NCBI RefSeq assembly: GCF_000312045.1
Contig: NZ_HE978634.1
Span: 1,482,098-1,546,097 of the forward strand
Source: Noviherbaspirillum massiliense JC206
GTDB lineage: Bacteria; Pseudomonadota; Gammaproteobacteria; Burkholderiales; Burkholderiaceae_D
Direction: 5' to 3'
DNA length: 64,000 nucleotides
Part shown: positions 26,609 through 35,760 of the stretch, piece after piece
Layout of the letters: each line of letters begins with the position of its first letter
How positions within the stretch are numbered: position 1 is the first letter of the stretch
Program-made: the position numbers and the translations under genes
Notes under the pieces: generated by a model
What the model was told of the DNA's origin: nothing
The model's database searches: none
The model's input: the letters and a program-made list of their open reading frames with translations, nothing else

Positions 26609-27979
26609 ATGGCAAAACCGAAAATCAATTTCACCTGCACCGAATGCGGCGGGGTCACCAGCAAATGGGCCGGGCAATGTCCTTCGTGTAATCAGTGGAA
26701 CACACTGGTTGAAACCTTGGTCGAGCCAGCCGGCAACCGGTTCTCTGCCCAGCATCAGGGCATTGCGCAAACGTCGCCAGTGATGAGCCTGGCGGATATC
26801 GAAGCCATCGATGTGCCGCGCTTCGGGACTGGGATCGAGGAATTCGACCGCGTGCTTGGCGGCGGCCTGGTCGCCGGCGGCGTGGTACTGATCGGAGGCG
26901 ATCCCGGCATTGGCAAGTCGACCCTGCTGCTGCAGGCATTGGCCAACATGTCGCGCGCCAAGCGGGCGCTTTATATCAGTGGCGAGGAATCAGGCGCGCA
27001 AATTGCGCTGCGAGCCAAGCGACTTGCGGTCGATGCCAGGGACTTGATGCTGCAAGCCGAGATTCAGCTGGAAAAGATTCTGAATACCCTGGCCGAACAC
27101 AAGCCGCAGGTTGCCGTTATCGATTCGATCCAGACGATTTATTCCGATGCCCTGACTTCCGCACCGGGATCGGTCGCGCAGGTGAGGGAATGCGCGGCGC
27201 AACTGACGCGCGTAGCCAAGCAATCGGGGATCACCATCATCATGGTCGGCCACGTGACGAAGGAAGGCGCCCTGGCCGGTCCGCGCGTACTGGAGCATAT
27301 CGTCGATACCGTGCTGTATTTTGAAGGCGACACCCATTCCAGTTTCCGCTTGGTACGAGCCTTCAAGAACCGCTTCGGCGCGGTCAATGAACTAGGCGTA
27401 TTTGCAATGACGGAGAAAGGGTTGAAGGGCGTGTCCAATCCTTCCGCCCTGTTCCTGTCGCAGCATGACAATCAGGTGCCGGGCTCCTGCGTCATGGTGA
27501 CCCAGGAAGGAACGCGGCCGCTGCTGGTGGAAATCCAGGCGCTGGTCGACACCTCCCATGTGCCGAATGCGCGGCGGCTGTCGGTCGGTCTGGAACAGAA
27601 CCGCCTGGCCATGCTGCTCGCCGTGCTCCACAGGCATGCATCGATCGCCGCATTCGACCAGGATGTGTTCATCAATGCAGTCGGCGGGGTGAAGATCACC
27701 GAGCCGGCCGCTGATCTTGCGGTATTGCTCGCAATTCATTCTTCCATGCGCAACAAGGCCTTGCCGCGCGGTCTCGTAGTCTTCGGCGAAGTCGGCCTTG
27801 CCGGAGAAATCCGGCCGGCGCCGCGCGGGCAGGAGCGCCTGCGCGAAGCAGCAAAGCTCGGCTTTTCCATTGCGCTTATTCCGAAGGCCAATGCGCCCAA
27901 GCAGAAAATCGAAGGGCTTACCATCATTGCAGTCGAGCGCATCGATGAAGCCTTGAACCGGATTCGCGATCAGGAATAA
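26609..27979 (+). CDS. radA: DNA repair protein RadA
   Basis: RadA (Sms) is a DnaB-like/RecA-like ATPase that drives branch migration during recombination. I start at the ATG at 26609 (MAKPKINF), which places the zinc finger at the N-terminus as usual. The in-frame GTG at 26573 lies inside alr. The 456 residues comprise the C4 zinc finger (Cys10, 13, 24, 27), the RecA-like core with Walker A GGDPGIGKST, the RadA-specific KNRFG motif in AFKNRFGAVNELGVF, and the Lon-protease-like C-terminal domain. The length is exact for the family. Confidence 0.97.
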   Translation: MAKPKINFTCTECGGVTSKWAGQCPSCNQWNTLVETLVEPAGNRFSAQHQGIAQTSPVMSLADIEAIDVPRFGTGIEEFDRVLGGGLVAGGVVLIGGDPGIGKSTLLLQALANMSRAKRALYISGEESGAQIALRAKRLAVDARDLMLQAEIQLEKILNTLAEHKPQVAVIDSIQTIYSDALTSAPGSVAQVRECAAQLTRVAKQSGITIIMVGHVTKEGALAGPRVLEHIVDTVLYFEGDTHSSFRLVRAFKNRFGAVNELGVFAMTEKGLKGVSNPSALFLSQHDNQVPGSCVMVTQEGTRPLLVEIQALVDTSHVPNARRLSVGLEQNRLAMLLAVLHRHASIAAFDQDVFINAVGGVKITEPAADLAVLLAIHSSMRNKALPRGLVVFGEVGLAGEIRPAPRGQERLREAAKLGFSIALIPKANAPKQKIEGLTIIAVERIDEALNRIRDQE

Positions 27980-27994
27980 GGGCAGGCTAAAGGC

Positions 27995-29332
27995 TTACGA
28001 CACCAGGCTGCGTGCTGCCTGCACGCCGCTTCTGACGGCTGATTCGAGCGTGGCCGGATAATCACTCGCTGTGTAATCGCCGGCAAGTGCAAGATTGTCG
28101 ATGCCAATTGAAGTGCCCGGGCGGACGAGCGCCGGCGCACAGGAGAAGGTGGCGCGCTTTTCGGAAATGACTTTCGTCCATTGCGGGTGCATCAGCCGAG
28201 GCTGGCGAAAGACTTTTGCGAGCTGCGCCGCAACCGCAGTCGCCAGTGCATCGTGGCCGCAGGCAATTGCTTCGCTCGATGCACTGATCACCACCGACAG
28301 CAAGCCAGCCTGTTTCGGATCCAGTTGCGCGCGGTCGAATACGAATTGTCCCCATTCGCCTGCGGAGGGATCGTCGAGCAAGGCGAAGAACGGTTCCGGC
28401 AGGCCGACATCCGGTCCATATTGGAGATAGCAAGTGGAAATCGGTTCATAAGTCAGTGCTTCAAGCGGCGAAACGTCGATCCACTCACGCAGTAAGGTGG
28501 CGGCAGCCGCAGGCGGGGTCGCGATCACAATTCCGTCGAAGCCATCGCACTCGTCTTCCGTGTCAGCTGCGGAAATCTCCCAGCGGTCATCGCGCTTGCG
28601 CATTTCTTTCACAGCCGCGCCGGTCTGCACCGATCCCCCATGCGCTTCGATGAACGCTCTTGCGTCTGTAGGAAACAGAGACGTCAAGTCGACGCGTGGG
28701 ATCAGCATGTCGGAAGCGGCACGCCGCCCGCCAAGGCTGTCGCGCAGCACGTTCAGGAAAACCTTGGCCGATGCTCGTTCGGGTGGCGTATTCAAGGCGG
28801 CGATGCACAGCGGCCGCCACATCAGCTGAACCAGGCGATCGGTCTGGTCGAAGCGGTCGAGTAATTCGGAAACGCTGCAATCGTCGTGAAGTTGCCAGCC
28901 CATCCAGCGCGCAGTTGACATGAAACGCGCGAGCGCCAGCCTGTCCTGGGTCGCCAATCCACGTGCGCGCAGCAATCCGGCCAGCATGTGAAAGGGCGCA
29001 GGCAGCCGGGGGGCGACAAATTCCATGCCGCCGCTTCCTTGCGGATGGCGCATCTGCAGCGGCAGCCGCAACATGGCCTGCTCCGGACGGATTCCGATCA
29101 ATCGAAGCAGTCGCAGGGTTTCGGAATAGGCGCCGAGGAGAATGTGCTGGCCGTTGTCGAGAATGGTCCCTTCCATCTCGACGCATCTGGCGCGCCCACC
29201 CAGGGTGCGGGCCGCTTCGAACAGCTTTACCTGATGACCCAGGCGGGCCAGTTCCACTGCGGCCGCGCATCCGGCCCAGCCGCCGCCGATGACGGCGATT
29301 CTTTTTCGGTCCGGCGCCTTAGCCGCGCACAT
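27995..29332 (-). CDS. hpnE: Squalene-associated FAD-dependent desaturase HpnE
   Basis: HpnE is the flavoenzyme that reduces hydroxysqualene to squalene in the HpnCDE pathway. The 445-residue protein opens with a Rossmann motif for FAD (RIAVIGGGWAGCAAAVELA). It has the amine-oxidase/phytoene-desaturase layout, ending NLALAGDYTASDYPATLESA, where the FAD-binding GD motif sits. It overlaps the 3' end of hpnD by 14 bases. The order hpnC-hpnD-hpnE on one strand makes a complete route from farnesyl diphosphate to squalene. No squalene-hopene cyclase gene is in the window. Confidence 0.94.
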   Translation of the reverse strand: MCAAKAPDRKRIAVIGGGWAGCAAAVELARLGHQVKLFEAARTLGGRARCVEMEGTILDNGQHILLGAYSETLRLLRLIGIRPEQAMLRLPLQMRHPQGSGGMEFVAPRLPAPFHMLAGLLRARGLATQDRLALARFMSTARWMGWQLHDDCSVSELLDRFDQTDRLVQLMWRPLCIAALNTPPERASAKVFLNVLRDSLGGRRAASDMLIPRVDLTSLFPTDARAFIEAHGGSVQTGAAVKEMRKRDDRWEISAADTEDECDGFDGIVIATPPAAAATLLREWIDVSPLEALTYEPISTCYLQYGPDVGLPEPFFALLDDPSAGEWGQFVFDRAQLDPKQAGLLSVVISASSEAIACGHDALATAVAAQLAKVFRQPRLMHPQWTKVISEKRATFSCAPALVRPGTSIGIDNLALAGDYTASDYPATLESAVRSGVQAARSLVS

Positions 29333-30152
29333 AGGTTTTCCAAGCGAGCCAGAGTTTGCGGATCGGCGTCAGGGAAATTTTCTGGTTGAGCACATGGAAG
29401 CCGTCGTCCTCGATTTCCTTCAGCAGGGTCCGGTATATCGCAGCCATCATCAGGCCGGGGCGCTGTGCGCGGCGATCGGCTTTCGGCAGCAGGGCGAATG
29501 CTTCATCGTAGAAGGTCTGCGCGCGTTCGGTCTGGAAGCGCATCAGCTTCTCGAAGTTCTCGCTATGCCGCGCATTCAGGATGTCCGATGCGGGTACGCC
29601 GAACTGCTGCAACTCGTTGACGGGCAGGTAGATGCGGCCCTTGCGGGCGTCTTCCCCGACATCGCGAATGATGTTGGTGAGCTGGAATGCGAGCCCGAGT
29701 TTCTCCGCGTATTGCAAGGTGGCGGGCTGCGTCACGCCGAAGATGCCGGCAGAGAGGATGCCCACTACGCCGGCGACATGCCAGCAATATTTGCGCAGTC
29801 CGGGAAAATCAAGGTAGCGGTTCTGATCAAGGTCCATTTCCATGCCATCGATGATGGCGAGGAAATATTTAGTCTCCAGCCCGTACGCTTTCAGGTGCGG
29901 TTGCAGCGCCTGTGTTACCGGATGGCTGGGATTTCCCTCGGCCATCGCCGCAATTTCCTTACGCCACCACATCAGCTTGGTCCTCGCAACCGAGACATCG
30001 GTGCATTCGTCGACGGTATCGTCAACTTCCCGGCAGAAGGCATACAGCGCAGTGATTGCCCGGCGCCTCTCCGGGGGCAGGAACAGGAAGCTGTAGTAGA
30101 AACTGGAGCCGCTCTGGACGGCTTTTTGCTGGCAGTAATCGTCTGGTGACAT
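29319..30152 (-). CDS. hpnD: Presqualene diphosphate synthase HpnD
   Basis: HpnD condenses two farnesyl diphosphates to presqualene diphosphate. The 277-residue trans-isoprenyl synthase-like protein has the first aspartate-rich motif REVDDTVDE (Asp44, 45, 48) and the second (NIIRDVGEDARKGRIYLP), both needed for magnesium and diphosphate binding. It lies 38 bases after hpnC and overlaps hpnE. HpnD is told from HpnC by its position and by the fuller second motif. The separation of the two roles rests on established family knowledge. Confidence 0.94.
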   Translation of the reverse strand: MSPDDYCQQKAVQSGSSFYYSFLFLPPERRRAITALYAFCREVDDTVDECTDVSVARTKLMWWRKEIAAMAEGNPSHPVTQALQPHLKAYGLETKYFLAIIDGMEMDLDQNRYLDFPGLRKYCWHVAGVVGILSAGIFGVTQPATLQYAEKLGLAFQLTNIIRDVGEDARKGRIYLPVNELQQFGVPASDILNARHSENFEKLMRFQTERAQTFYDEAFALLPKADRRAQRPGLMMAAIYRTLLKEIEDDGFHVLNQKISLTPIRKLWLAWKTYVRG

Positions 30153-30190
30153 GGAAAAAGAATGAACTCGTGCCGATCGAAGCCGCTATG

Positions 30191-31066
30191 CTAGCCGACC
30201 TGAGTCTTGGGCGACAAACGGATTTTCATGGAGGCGGCGCGCCAGGCCATCAAGAGCCAGTCACCCGTGCGCAGTTGGGGGCGCTTGCGAAACACGTCAT
30301 AGCCTGCGGATTCGATCTTGTCCAGGATGCGCAGTCCGCCCTGGACCATCAGCCGCAATTCCCAGCCTATTCTGCCGGGCAGCCGCAAGGCGAGGCCGGC
30401 CCCTGACAGCATCATGGCGCGTGCACGATGCACTTCGAAGGACATCAGCGCCGCCCATGCGGCATCCACTCGTTCTTCCTCCAGGTGAGCCAGGGTAACT
30501 CCGAACTTTTGAATGTCCTCCTGAGGCAGGTAGATCCGCTTCTTGCGCCAGTCGATGGACACGTCCTGCCAGAAATTGATCAGCTGTAATGCCGAACAGA
30601 TTGCATCCGCATCCCGCAGGTTCTGCTCGTTCGTCGCACCATAGAGATGCAGCATCAGCCTTCCGACTGGGTTGGCGGAGCGTTGGCAGTAATCCAGCAC
30701 GTCGTCAATGGATGCATAGCGGGTCGTCACGACGTCCTGCCTGAAGGCCGACAGCAGGTCGCGAAGCGGTTGTAGTGGCAGCCGATAATCGTGGGCGACT
30801 TTGGCCAGGGCCTGGAACATGGCCGTATCGGGCTGGACGCCTGCGGCGATGAGATCGAGCTGCTCTTCGTAGGCCATGAGCGCGGCAAGGCGCTCATGCG
30901 GCGCGGCATCGCCTTCGTCGGCGAGATCGTCGGCGCTGCGCGCGAATGCGTAGATGGCTTCCACCGCTGGCCTGAGACGTGCGGGAAGGAGGAGGGAGGC
31001 GACCGGGAAATTTTCGTAGTGATTGACCGACATTTGCTGTTCGATGGCTGAAAAAGCCGTGTTCAA
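30191..31066 (-). CDS. hpnC: Hydroxysqualene synthase HpnC
   Basis: HpnC converts presqualene diphosphate to hydroxysqualene. The 291-residue protein carries the helical squalene/phytoene-synthase fold with SADDLADEGD (Asp46, 47, 50) and a modified second motif (NFWQDVSIDWRKKRIYLP), typical of HpnC. It is the first gene of the hpnCDE operon and is divergent from the RND efflux genes. The start at 31066 could alternatively be the Met twelve codons on (MSVNHYENFPVAS), where homology begins. Confidence 0.93.
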   Translation of the reverse strand: MNTAFSAIEQQMSVNHYENFPVASLLLPARLRPAVEAIYAFARSADDLADEGDAAPHERLAALMAYEEQLDLIAAGVQPDTAMFQALAKVAHDYRLPLQPLRDLLSAFRQDVVTTRYASIDDVLDYCQRSANPVGRLMLHLYGATNEQNLRDADAICSALQLINFWQDVSIDWRKKRIYLPQEDIQKFGVTLAHLEEERVDAAWAALMSFEVHRARAMMLSGAGLALRLPGRIGWELRLMVQGGLRILDKIESAGYDVFRKRPQLRTGDWLLMAWRAASMKIRLSPKTQVG

Positions 31067-31196
31067 AGCATGTTGCCACGCTTATAATTACTAACCCAAA
31101 AGTCATTAAGGGTTTTGGCATTCAGAAATCATGGATTTTTCCGAAGTATTGCCAAAGCTCTCCCCCGGATCGAAACCGAATAGTAAAGGAAAAAAC

Positions 31197-32387
31197 GTGT
31201 TGCCCCTGCTCGTGCGTCTCTCCGGTTGCAGCCGTCCGGCTGTGCGGTCAATTCTGCTTGCTCCGGCATTGGCCGCAGTTTTGCTTGGCGCTTGTTCCAA
31301 GTCGGTGGAGAAGGTGGAAGAAATCCGGCCGGTGCGGGCGATCGAGGCTCAGGCCGGGAAGGCCGAGGTGCTGGCCGAGTTTTCCGGCGAGGTGCGTCCG
31401 CGCATCGAGTCCCGCCTCGGATTCCGTGTGGGCGGCAAGATCGTGGCGCGCAAGGTGGACGTGGGGACGGCGGTCAGGCGCGGCCAGATGTTGATGCAAC
31501 TCGATCCTCAGGATTTGCAACTGGCGCAGGCGCAGGCCAATGCCGCACTGAAGGCAGCCGAAAGCAATCGCGATCTGGCCAGAGCGGAGCTCAAGCGCTA
31601 CCAGGAATTGCGGGAAAAGAACTTCGTCAGCCAGGCAGTGCTCGATTCGAAGCAGACAGCGTTCCACGCCGCCCAATCCAGCTACGAGCAGGCACTTGCC
31701 GGATACCGGAACCAGTCGAATCAGGCCGGATACACGGCGCTGGTGGCCGACGCCGACGGCGTGGTTACCGCGGTCGATGCGGAAGTCGGGCAGGTGGTTG
31801 CGGCCGGCACCCCGGTTGTGCGGGTTGCGCAGGCAGGCGAGAAGGAGGTCGCGATCGGTATCCCGGAAGACAAGGTGGATGCCTTGCGACGCATTGCGGA
31901 CGTGCGGGTGCGGACCTGGGCGAATCCGGATGAAGTCATACAGGGAAGAGTTCGGGAAGTCTCGCCGGTCGCCGATCCCGTGACCCGCACTTATACGGCA
32001 AAGATTTCCATTCCCGGAGCCAATCCCGAGGTCAAGCTCGGAATGACTGCGTATGTCGGCTTCGCCGCGAAAACCGCAGATCCCATGATTCGCCTGCCGT
32101 TGACGGCCCTGTATCAGGTGCAGGACACGACGGCAGTCTGGATCGTGGATGGCGGCGCGGTCAAAGCAGTGCCGGTCCGGATCGGCGGCTATGCTGGCAA
32201 TGATGTGCTGATTGCCGCAGGCATCTCGCCGGGGCAGAAGATTGTCACTGCAGGAGTGAACCTGCTACGGCCAGGACAGAAGGTGAAAATCCTGGACGAC
32301 GCCGAAGCGATCGCGAGCGCCGAGAATAATGCTCGGGTCCAATCTTCCAAGGGGCATCCTGCTGCCGGCAGCGAGGCCGTCAAATGA
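31197..32387 (+). CDS. RND efflux periplasmic adaptor (membrane fusion) lipoprotein
   Basis: This is the adaptor that links an RND pump to an outer-membrane channel. I prefer the GTG at 31197 because AAAGGA lies six bases upstream, and it yields a lipoprotein signal with lipobox LLGAC (Cys33). An in-frame ATG at 31131 would add 22 residues and has no good ribosome-binding site. The lipoyl/barrel-sandwich half (FRVGGKIVARKVDVGTAVRR) is followed by a long alpha-helical hairpin (about 90-170), the second lipoyl half and beta-barrel segments. The permease gene overlaps it by four bases. No outer-membrane factor or local regulator gene is present. Confidence 0.92.
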   Translation: MLPLLVRLSGCSRPAVRSILLAPALAAVLLGACSKSVEKVEEIRPVRAIEAQAGKAEVLAEFSGEVRPRIESRLGFRVGGKIVARKVDVGTAVRRGQMLMQLDPQDLQLAQAQANAALKAAESNRDLARAELKRYQELREKNFVSQAVLDSKQTAFHAAQSSYEQALAGYRNQSNQAGYTALVADADGVVTAVDAEVGQVVAAGTPVVRVAQAGEKEVAIGIPEDKVDALRRIADVRVRTWANPDEVIQGRVREVSPVADPVTRTYTAKISIPGANPEVKLGMTAYVGFAAKTADPMIRLPLTALYQVQDTTAVWIVDGGAVKAVPVRIGGYAGNDVLIAAGISPGQKIVTAGVNLLRPGQKVKILDDAEAIASAENNARVQSSKGHPAAGSEAVK

Positions 32388-35300
32388 AAGGCGGATTCAA
32401 CCTTTCCCGCTGGGCTCTTGAACATATTCCGCTTACCCGCTACCTGATCGTCGTGCTGCTGCTCGGCGGCATCCTCAGCTACAGCCAGCTTGGACAGGAT
32501 GAGGACCCGCCGTTCACCTTCCGGGCGATGGTGGTGCGCGCCGCCTGGCCAGGGGCGACGGCGCTGCAGATGGCCGAGCAGGTCACCGACAAGCTGGAAC
32601 GGAAGCTGCAGGAAACGCCGTACATCGACAAGATCCGCAGCTATTCGAAACCGGGTGAGACGCTCATCATCCTGCAACTGCGGGAATCGACGCCGCCCAA
32701 GGAGACTGCCGGTACCTGGTACCAGGTCCGCAAGAAGATCGGTGATATCAGGCCGACCTTGCCTCCGGGTGTCATCGGACCATTCTTCAACGACGAGTTC
32801 GGCGATACCTATGGCTCGATCTTTGCGCTCTCGGGCGACGGCTTCAGCTATGCGGAAATCAAGGATTACGCGGATTTCGTGCGCCAGCAGTTGCTGAAAG
32901 TGCCGTCGGTTGCCAAGGTCGAATTGTTCGGCGTGCAGGACGAACGCATCCATATCGAGTTCTCGCACAAAAAGTTCGCCCAGCTCGGCATTCCCTTCGA
33001 CGCCATCGTGAGCCAGCTCAATGCGCAGAACGCCGTCGAGTCCACCGGCGTGCTGGTCACCCCCACCGACAATCTGCAGGTGCGGGTGACCGGTGCCATG
33101 GCGTCGGCGGCGGATTTCGAAAACCTGCAGCTGCGCGCCAACGGCGTCACCTTCCGTCTCGGCGATTTCGCAAACGTCAGGCGGGAGTACAAGGACCCGC
33201 CGCAGGACAAGATGCGCTTCAACGGCAAGGAAGTCATCGGCCTCGGCATTTCGATGGAGAAGGGTGGCGACATCATCGATCTGGGGAAGAATCTGCAACT
33301 GACGGTGGATGACATCAGGTCCAAGCTGCCGGTCGGCGTCGAACTGGAGCGCGTATCCGACCAGCCCAAGGCGGTGAAATCCTCGGTGAATGAATTCCTG
33401 CGCACCCTGGCTGAAGCGGTATTGATCGTGCTGGGGGTGAGTTTCCTGTCGCTCGGCCTGCATACCAAGCCATTGCGTCTGGACGTGTGGCCGGGCCTGG
33501 TGGTTGCACTGACGATTCCGCTGGTTCTGGCCGTGACTTTTCTGTTCATGCGCGTCTTCGGTATTGACCTGCACAAGATTTCGCTCGGCGCACTGATCAT
33601 TGCGCTCGGCCTCCTGGTCGACGATGCCATCATCGCGGTCGAAATGATGGTGCGGAAAATGGAAGAGGGCTTGTCGCGCTTCGATGCCGCAACCTTTGCC
33701 TACACCTCCACGGCAATGCCGATGCTGACCGGCACCCTGATCACGGCTGCCGGCTTCCTGCCAATCGGCCTGGCGAAATCCGCAGCCGGCGAATATACCT
33801 TTTCGATGTTTTCAGTGAATGCGCTGGCCTTGCTGATTTCCTGGGTGGCAGCAGTGGTGTTCACGCCCTATATCGGCTATGTGCTGCTGAAGGTGAATCC
33901 GGCTGCGAATGCGGATGGTCATCACGAATTGTTCGACACGCCGTTTTATAACCGCTTCCGTGCTCTGGTCAGCTGGTGCGTGGAATGGCGCAAGACCACG
34001 ATTGCCCTGACGCTTGGCGTATTCGCCCTGGGCGTGTTCGGGTTCCGCTTCATCGAGCAGCAGTTTTTCCCTGATTCCAGCCGCCCGGAGTTGATGGTGG
34101 AATTGTGGATGCCGGAGGGTGCCGCATTTGCTGCGACGGAAGCGCAGGTCAAGAAGTTTGAGGCCTTCGTGCGCAGGCAGGATGGCGTGGAAAGCGTGAC
34201 GAGTTATGTCGGCACCGGCAGCCCCCGTTTTTATTTGCCGCTGGATCAGATTTTCCCGCAGTCCAATGTCGCGCAGATCGTTGTCCTTCCCAAGAACCTG
34301 GAGGCGCGCGAGGCATTGCGGCTGAAGATTACGGACGCGTTCAAGAACGATTTTCCGGAAGTGCGCGGGCGCGTCAAACTCCTGCCGAACGGGCCGCCTG
34401 TGCCTTATCCGGTGCAGTTCCGCGTCTCCGGTCCGGAGGTGGCCAAGGTGCGCGCGATTGCCGATCAGGTGAAGGAAATCATGCGCGCGAATCCGAACAC
34501 CCTCGGCGTGAACGACAACTGGAACGAGTCCGTGAAGGTGTTGCGCCTGGATCTGGATCAGGACAAGCTGCGTGCGCTCGGGATCAGTTCCCAAACTGTG
34601 ATGCGCACCGCCAATACCATCCTGACGGGTACGACTGTTGGTCAATTCCGCGAAAGCAACAAGCTGATCGATGTGGTGATGCGCCAGCCGATGGAAGAGC
34701 GCTCCACGCTCGGCGCCTTGCAGCAGGCGCATGTACCGACCGCAAGCGGCAGGTCGGTGCCAATGTCCCAGGTTGCGCGCGCCCGGTTTGTCTGGGAACC
34801 GGGCGTGGTGTGGCGGGAAGGGCGTGAATGGGCAATCACCGTGCAATCCGATGTGGTCGACGGCATCCAGGGGCCCACCGTATCTAGCCAGCTCCTTCCG
34901 AAGCTGGACAAATTGGGTGCGGGACTGCCTGCCGGCTACAGAATCGAGCTGGCCGGTGCGGCCGCCGACAGCGGCAAGGCACAGGCGTCGATCGCGGCCA
35001 ACGTGCCGCTGGTGATCTTCATCATCTTTACCCTGCTGATGCTGCAACTGCACAGCTTCTCGCGGTCCCTGCTGGTGTTCCTGACCGGGCCGCTGGGCAT
35101 CGCTGGCGCGGCACTGGCGCTGCTCATCCTGCAGCGGCCCTTCGGTTTCGTTGCTCAGCTCGGCGTGATTGCATTGTTCGGCATGATCATTCGTAACTCG
35201 GTGATCCTGATCGACCAGATCGAGCAGGACATTGCAGCCGGAGCCGCGCCATGGAACGCAGTGGTCGAGTCTGCGGTGCGCCGCTTCCGGCCGATCATCC

Positions 35301-35473
35301 TGACTGCAGCGGCTGCCGTGCTGGCCATGATTCCCTTGTCCCGTTCAGTGTTTTGGGGGCCGATGGCAGTCGCGATCATGGGTGGGCTGATCATTGCAAC
35401 GGCCTTGACCTTGCTGTTCCTGCCCGCACTTTATGCAGCATGGTTCAGGGTCAGGAAGCCTGGTGCGACCTGA
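32384..35473 (+). CDS. RND-family efflux transporter permease
   Basis: The inner-membrane proton-driven pump of a tripartite efflux system, 1029 residues. It shows the RND layout: one N-terminal membrane helix, a large periplasmic loop, six helices, a second periplasmic loop and five more helices. The proton-relay aspartates of helix 4 are at 413-414 (GLLVDDAIIAVEMM). IPLVLAVTFLFMRVFGIDLHKISLGALIIALG precedes them. The C-terminal GMIIRNSVILIDQIEQD and ILTAAAAVLAMIPL segments also fit. It looks closer to the AcrB/HAE1-like drug group than to the CusA metal group, but the substrate is unknown. Confidence 0.94.
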   Translation: MKGGFNLSRWALEHIPLTRYLIVVLLLGGILSYSQLGQDEDPPFTFRAMVVRAAWPGATALQMAEQVTDKLERKLQETPYIDKIRSYSKPGETLIILQLRESTPPKETAGTWYQVRKKIGDIRPTLPPGVIGPFFNDEFGDTYGSIFALSGDGFSYAEIKDYADFVRQQLLKVPSVAKVELFGVQDERIHIEFSHKKFAQLGIPFDAIVSQLNAQNAVESTGVLVTPTDNLQVRVTGAMASAADFENLQLRANGVTFRLGDFANVRREYKDPPQDKMRFNGKEVIGLGISMEKGGDIIDLGKNLQLTVDDIRSKLPVGVELERVSDQPKAVKSSVNEFLRTLAEAVLIVLGVSFLSLGLHTKPLRLDVWPGLVVALTIPLVLAVTFLFMRVFGIDLHKISLGALIIALGLLVDDAIIAVEMMVRKMEEGLSRFDAATFAYTSTAMPMLTGTLITAAGFLPIGLAKSAAGEYTFSMFSVNALALLISWVAAVVFTPYIGYVLLKVNPAANADGHHELFDTPFYNRFRALVSWCVEWRKTTIALTLGVFALGVFGFRFIEQQFFPDSSRPELMVELWMPEGAAFAATEAQVKKFEAFVRRQDGVESVTSYVGTGSPRFYLPLDQIFPQSNVAQIVVLPKNLEAREALRLKITDAFKNDFPEVRGRVKLLPNGPPVPYPVQFRVSGPEVAKVRAIADQVKEIMRANPNTLGVNDNWNESVKVLRLDLDQDKLRALGISSQTVMRTANTILTGTTVGQFRESNKLIDVVMRQPMEERSTLGALQQAHVPTASGRSVPMSQVARARFVWEPGVVWREGREWAITVQSDVVDGIQGPTVSSQLLPKLDKLGAGLPAGYRIELAGAAADSGKAQASIAANVPLVIFIIFTLLMLQLHSFSRSLLVFLTGPLGIAGAALALLILQRPFGFVAQLGVIALFGMIIRNSVILIDQIEQDIAAGAAPWNAVVESAVRRFRPIILTAAAAVLAMIPLSRSVFWGPMAVAIMGGLIIATALTLLFLPALYAAWFRVRKPGAT

Positions 35474-35583
35474 TGGATGACGCGCCGCTCTGGAAATACC
35501 CGCGGAAAAAAGTAGAGACGGAACGACAAAAAATCCAGTAAAATTTCGGGTTGAAGTTGAAGAGCTACTAACAAAGCTGAGTA

Positions 35584-35616
35584 GGGCGACCGGATTTCAC
35601 TTCAGGGTCGCCCTTT
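35584..35616 (+). terminator. Hairpin upstream of tRNA-Leu
   Basis: GGGCGACC (35584-35591) pairs perfectly with GGTCGCCC (35606-35613) across a 14-base loop. Only a short T run (TTT, then GC, then TTTT) follows. It probably terminates the efflux operon. Confidence 0.55.
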
Positions 35617-35645
35617 GCTTTTGTGCATAATCAATGCAAATTCCC

Positions 35646-35732
35646 GCGAGGATGGCGAAATTGGTAGACGCACCAGGTTTAGGTCCTGACGCCAGCAATG
35701 GTGTGGGGGTTCGAGTCCCCCTCCTCGCACCA
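35646..35732 (+). tRNA. tRNA-Leu (anticodon TAG)
   Basis: An 87-base class II tRNA. The acceptor GCGAGGA pairs with TCCTCGC (35722-35728), followed by A and an encoded CCA. The D-loop has TTGGTAGACGC, the anticodon loop TTTAGGT holds TAG (CUA codon), and the T-arm contains GGTTCGAGTCC. It resembles E. coli leuW. It lies 28 bases upstream of tig. Confidence 0.97.
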
Positions 35733-35760
35733 CAGAATAATCATTTTTTGGACAATTCAC

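Noticed and set aside
32189-33574. 461-codon minus-strand frame
   Set aside because: It is antisense to the RND adaptor and permease genes, with His/Arg/Asp-rich shadow composition.
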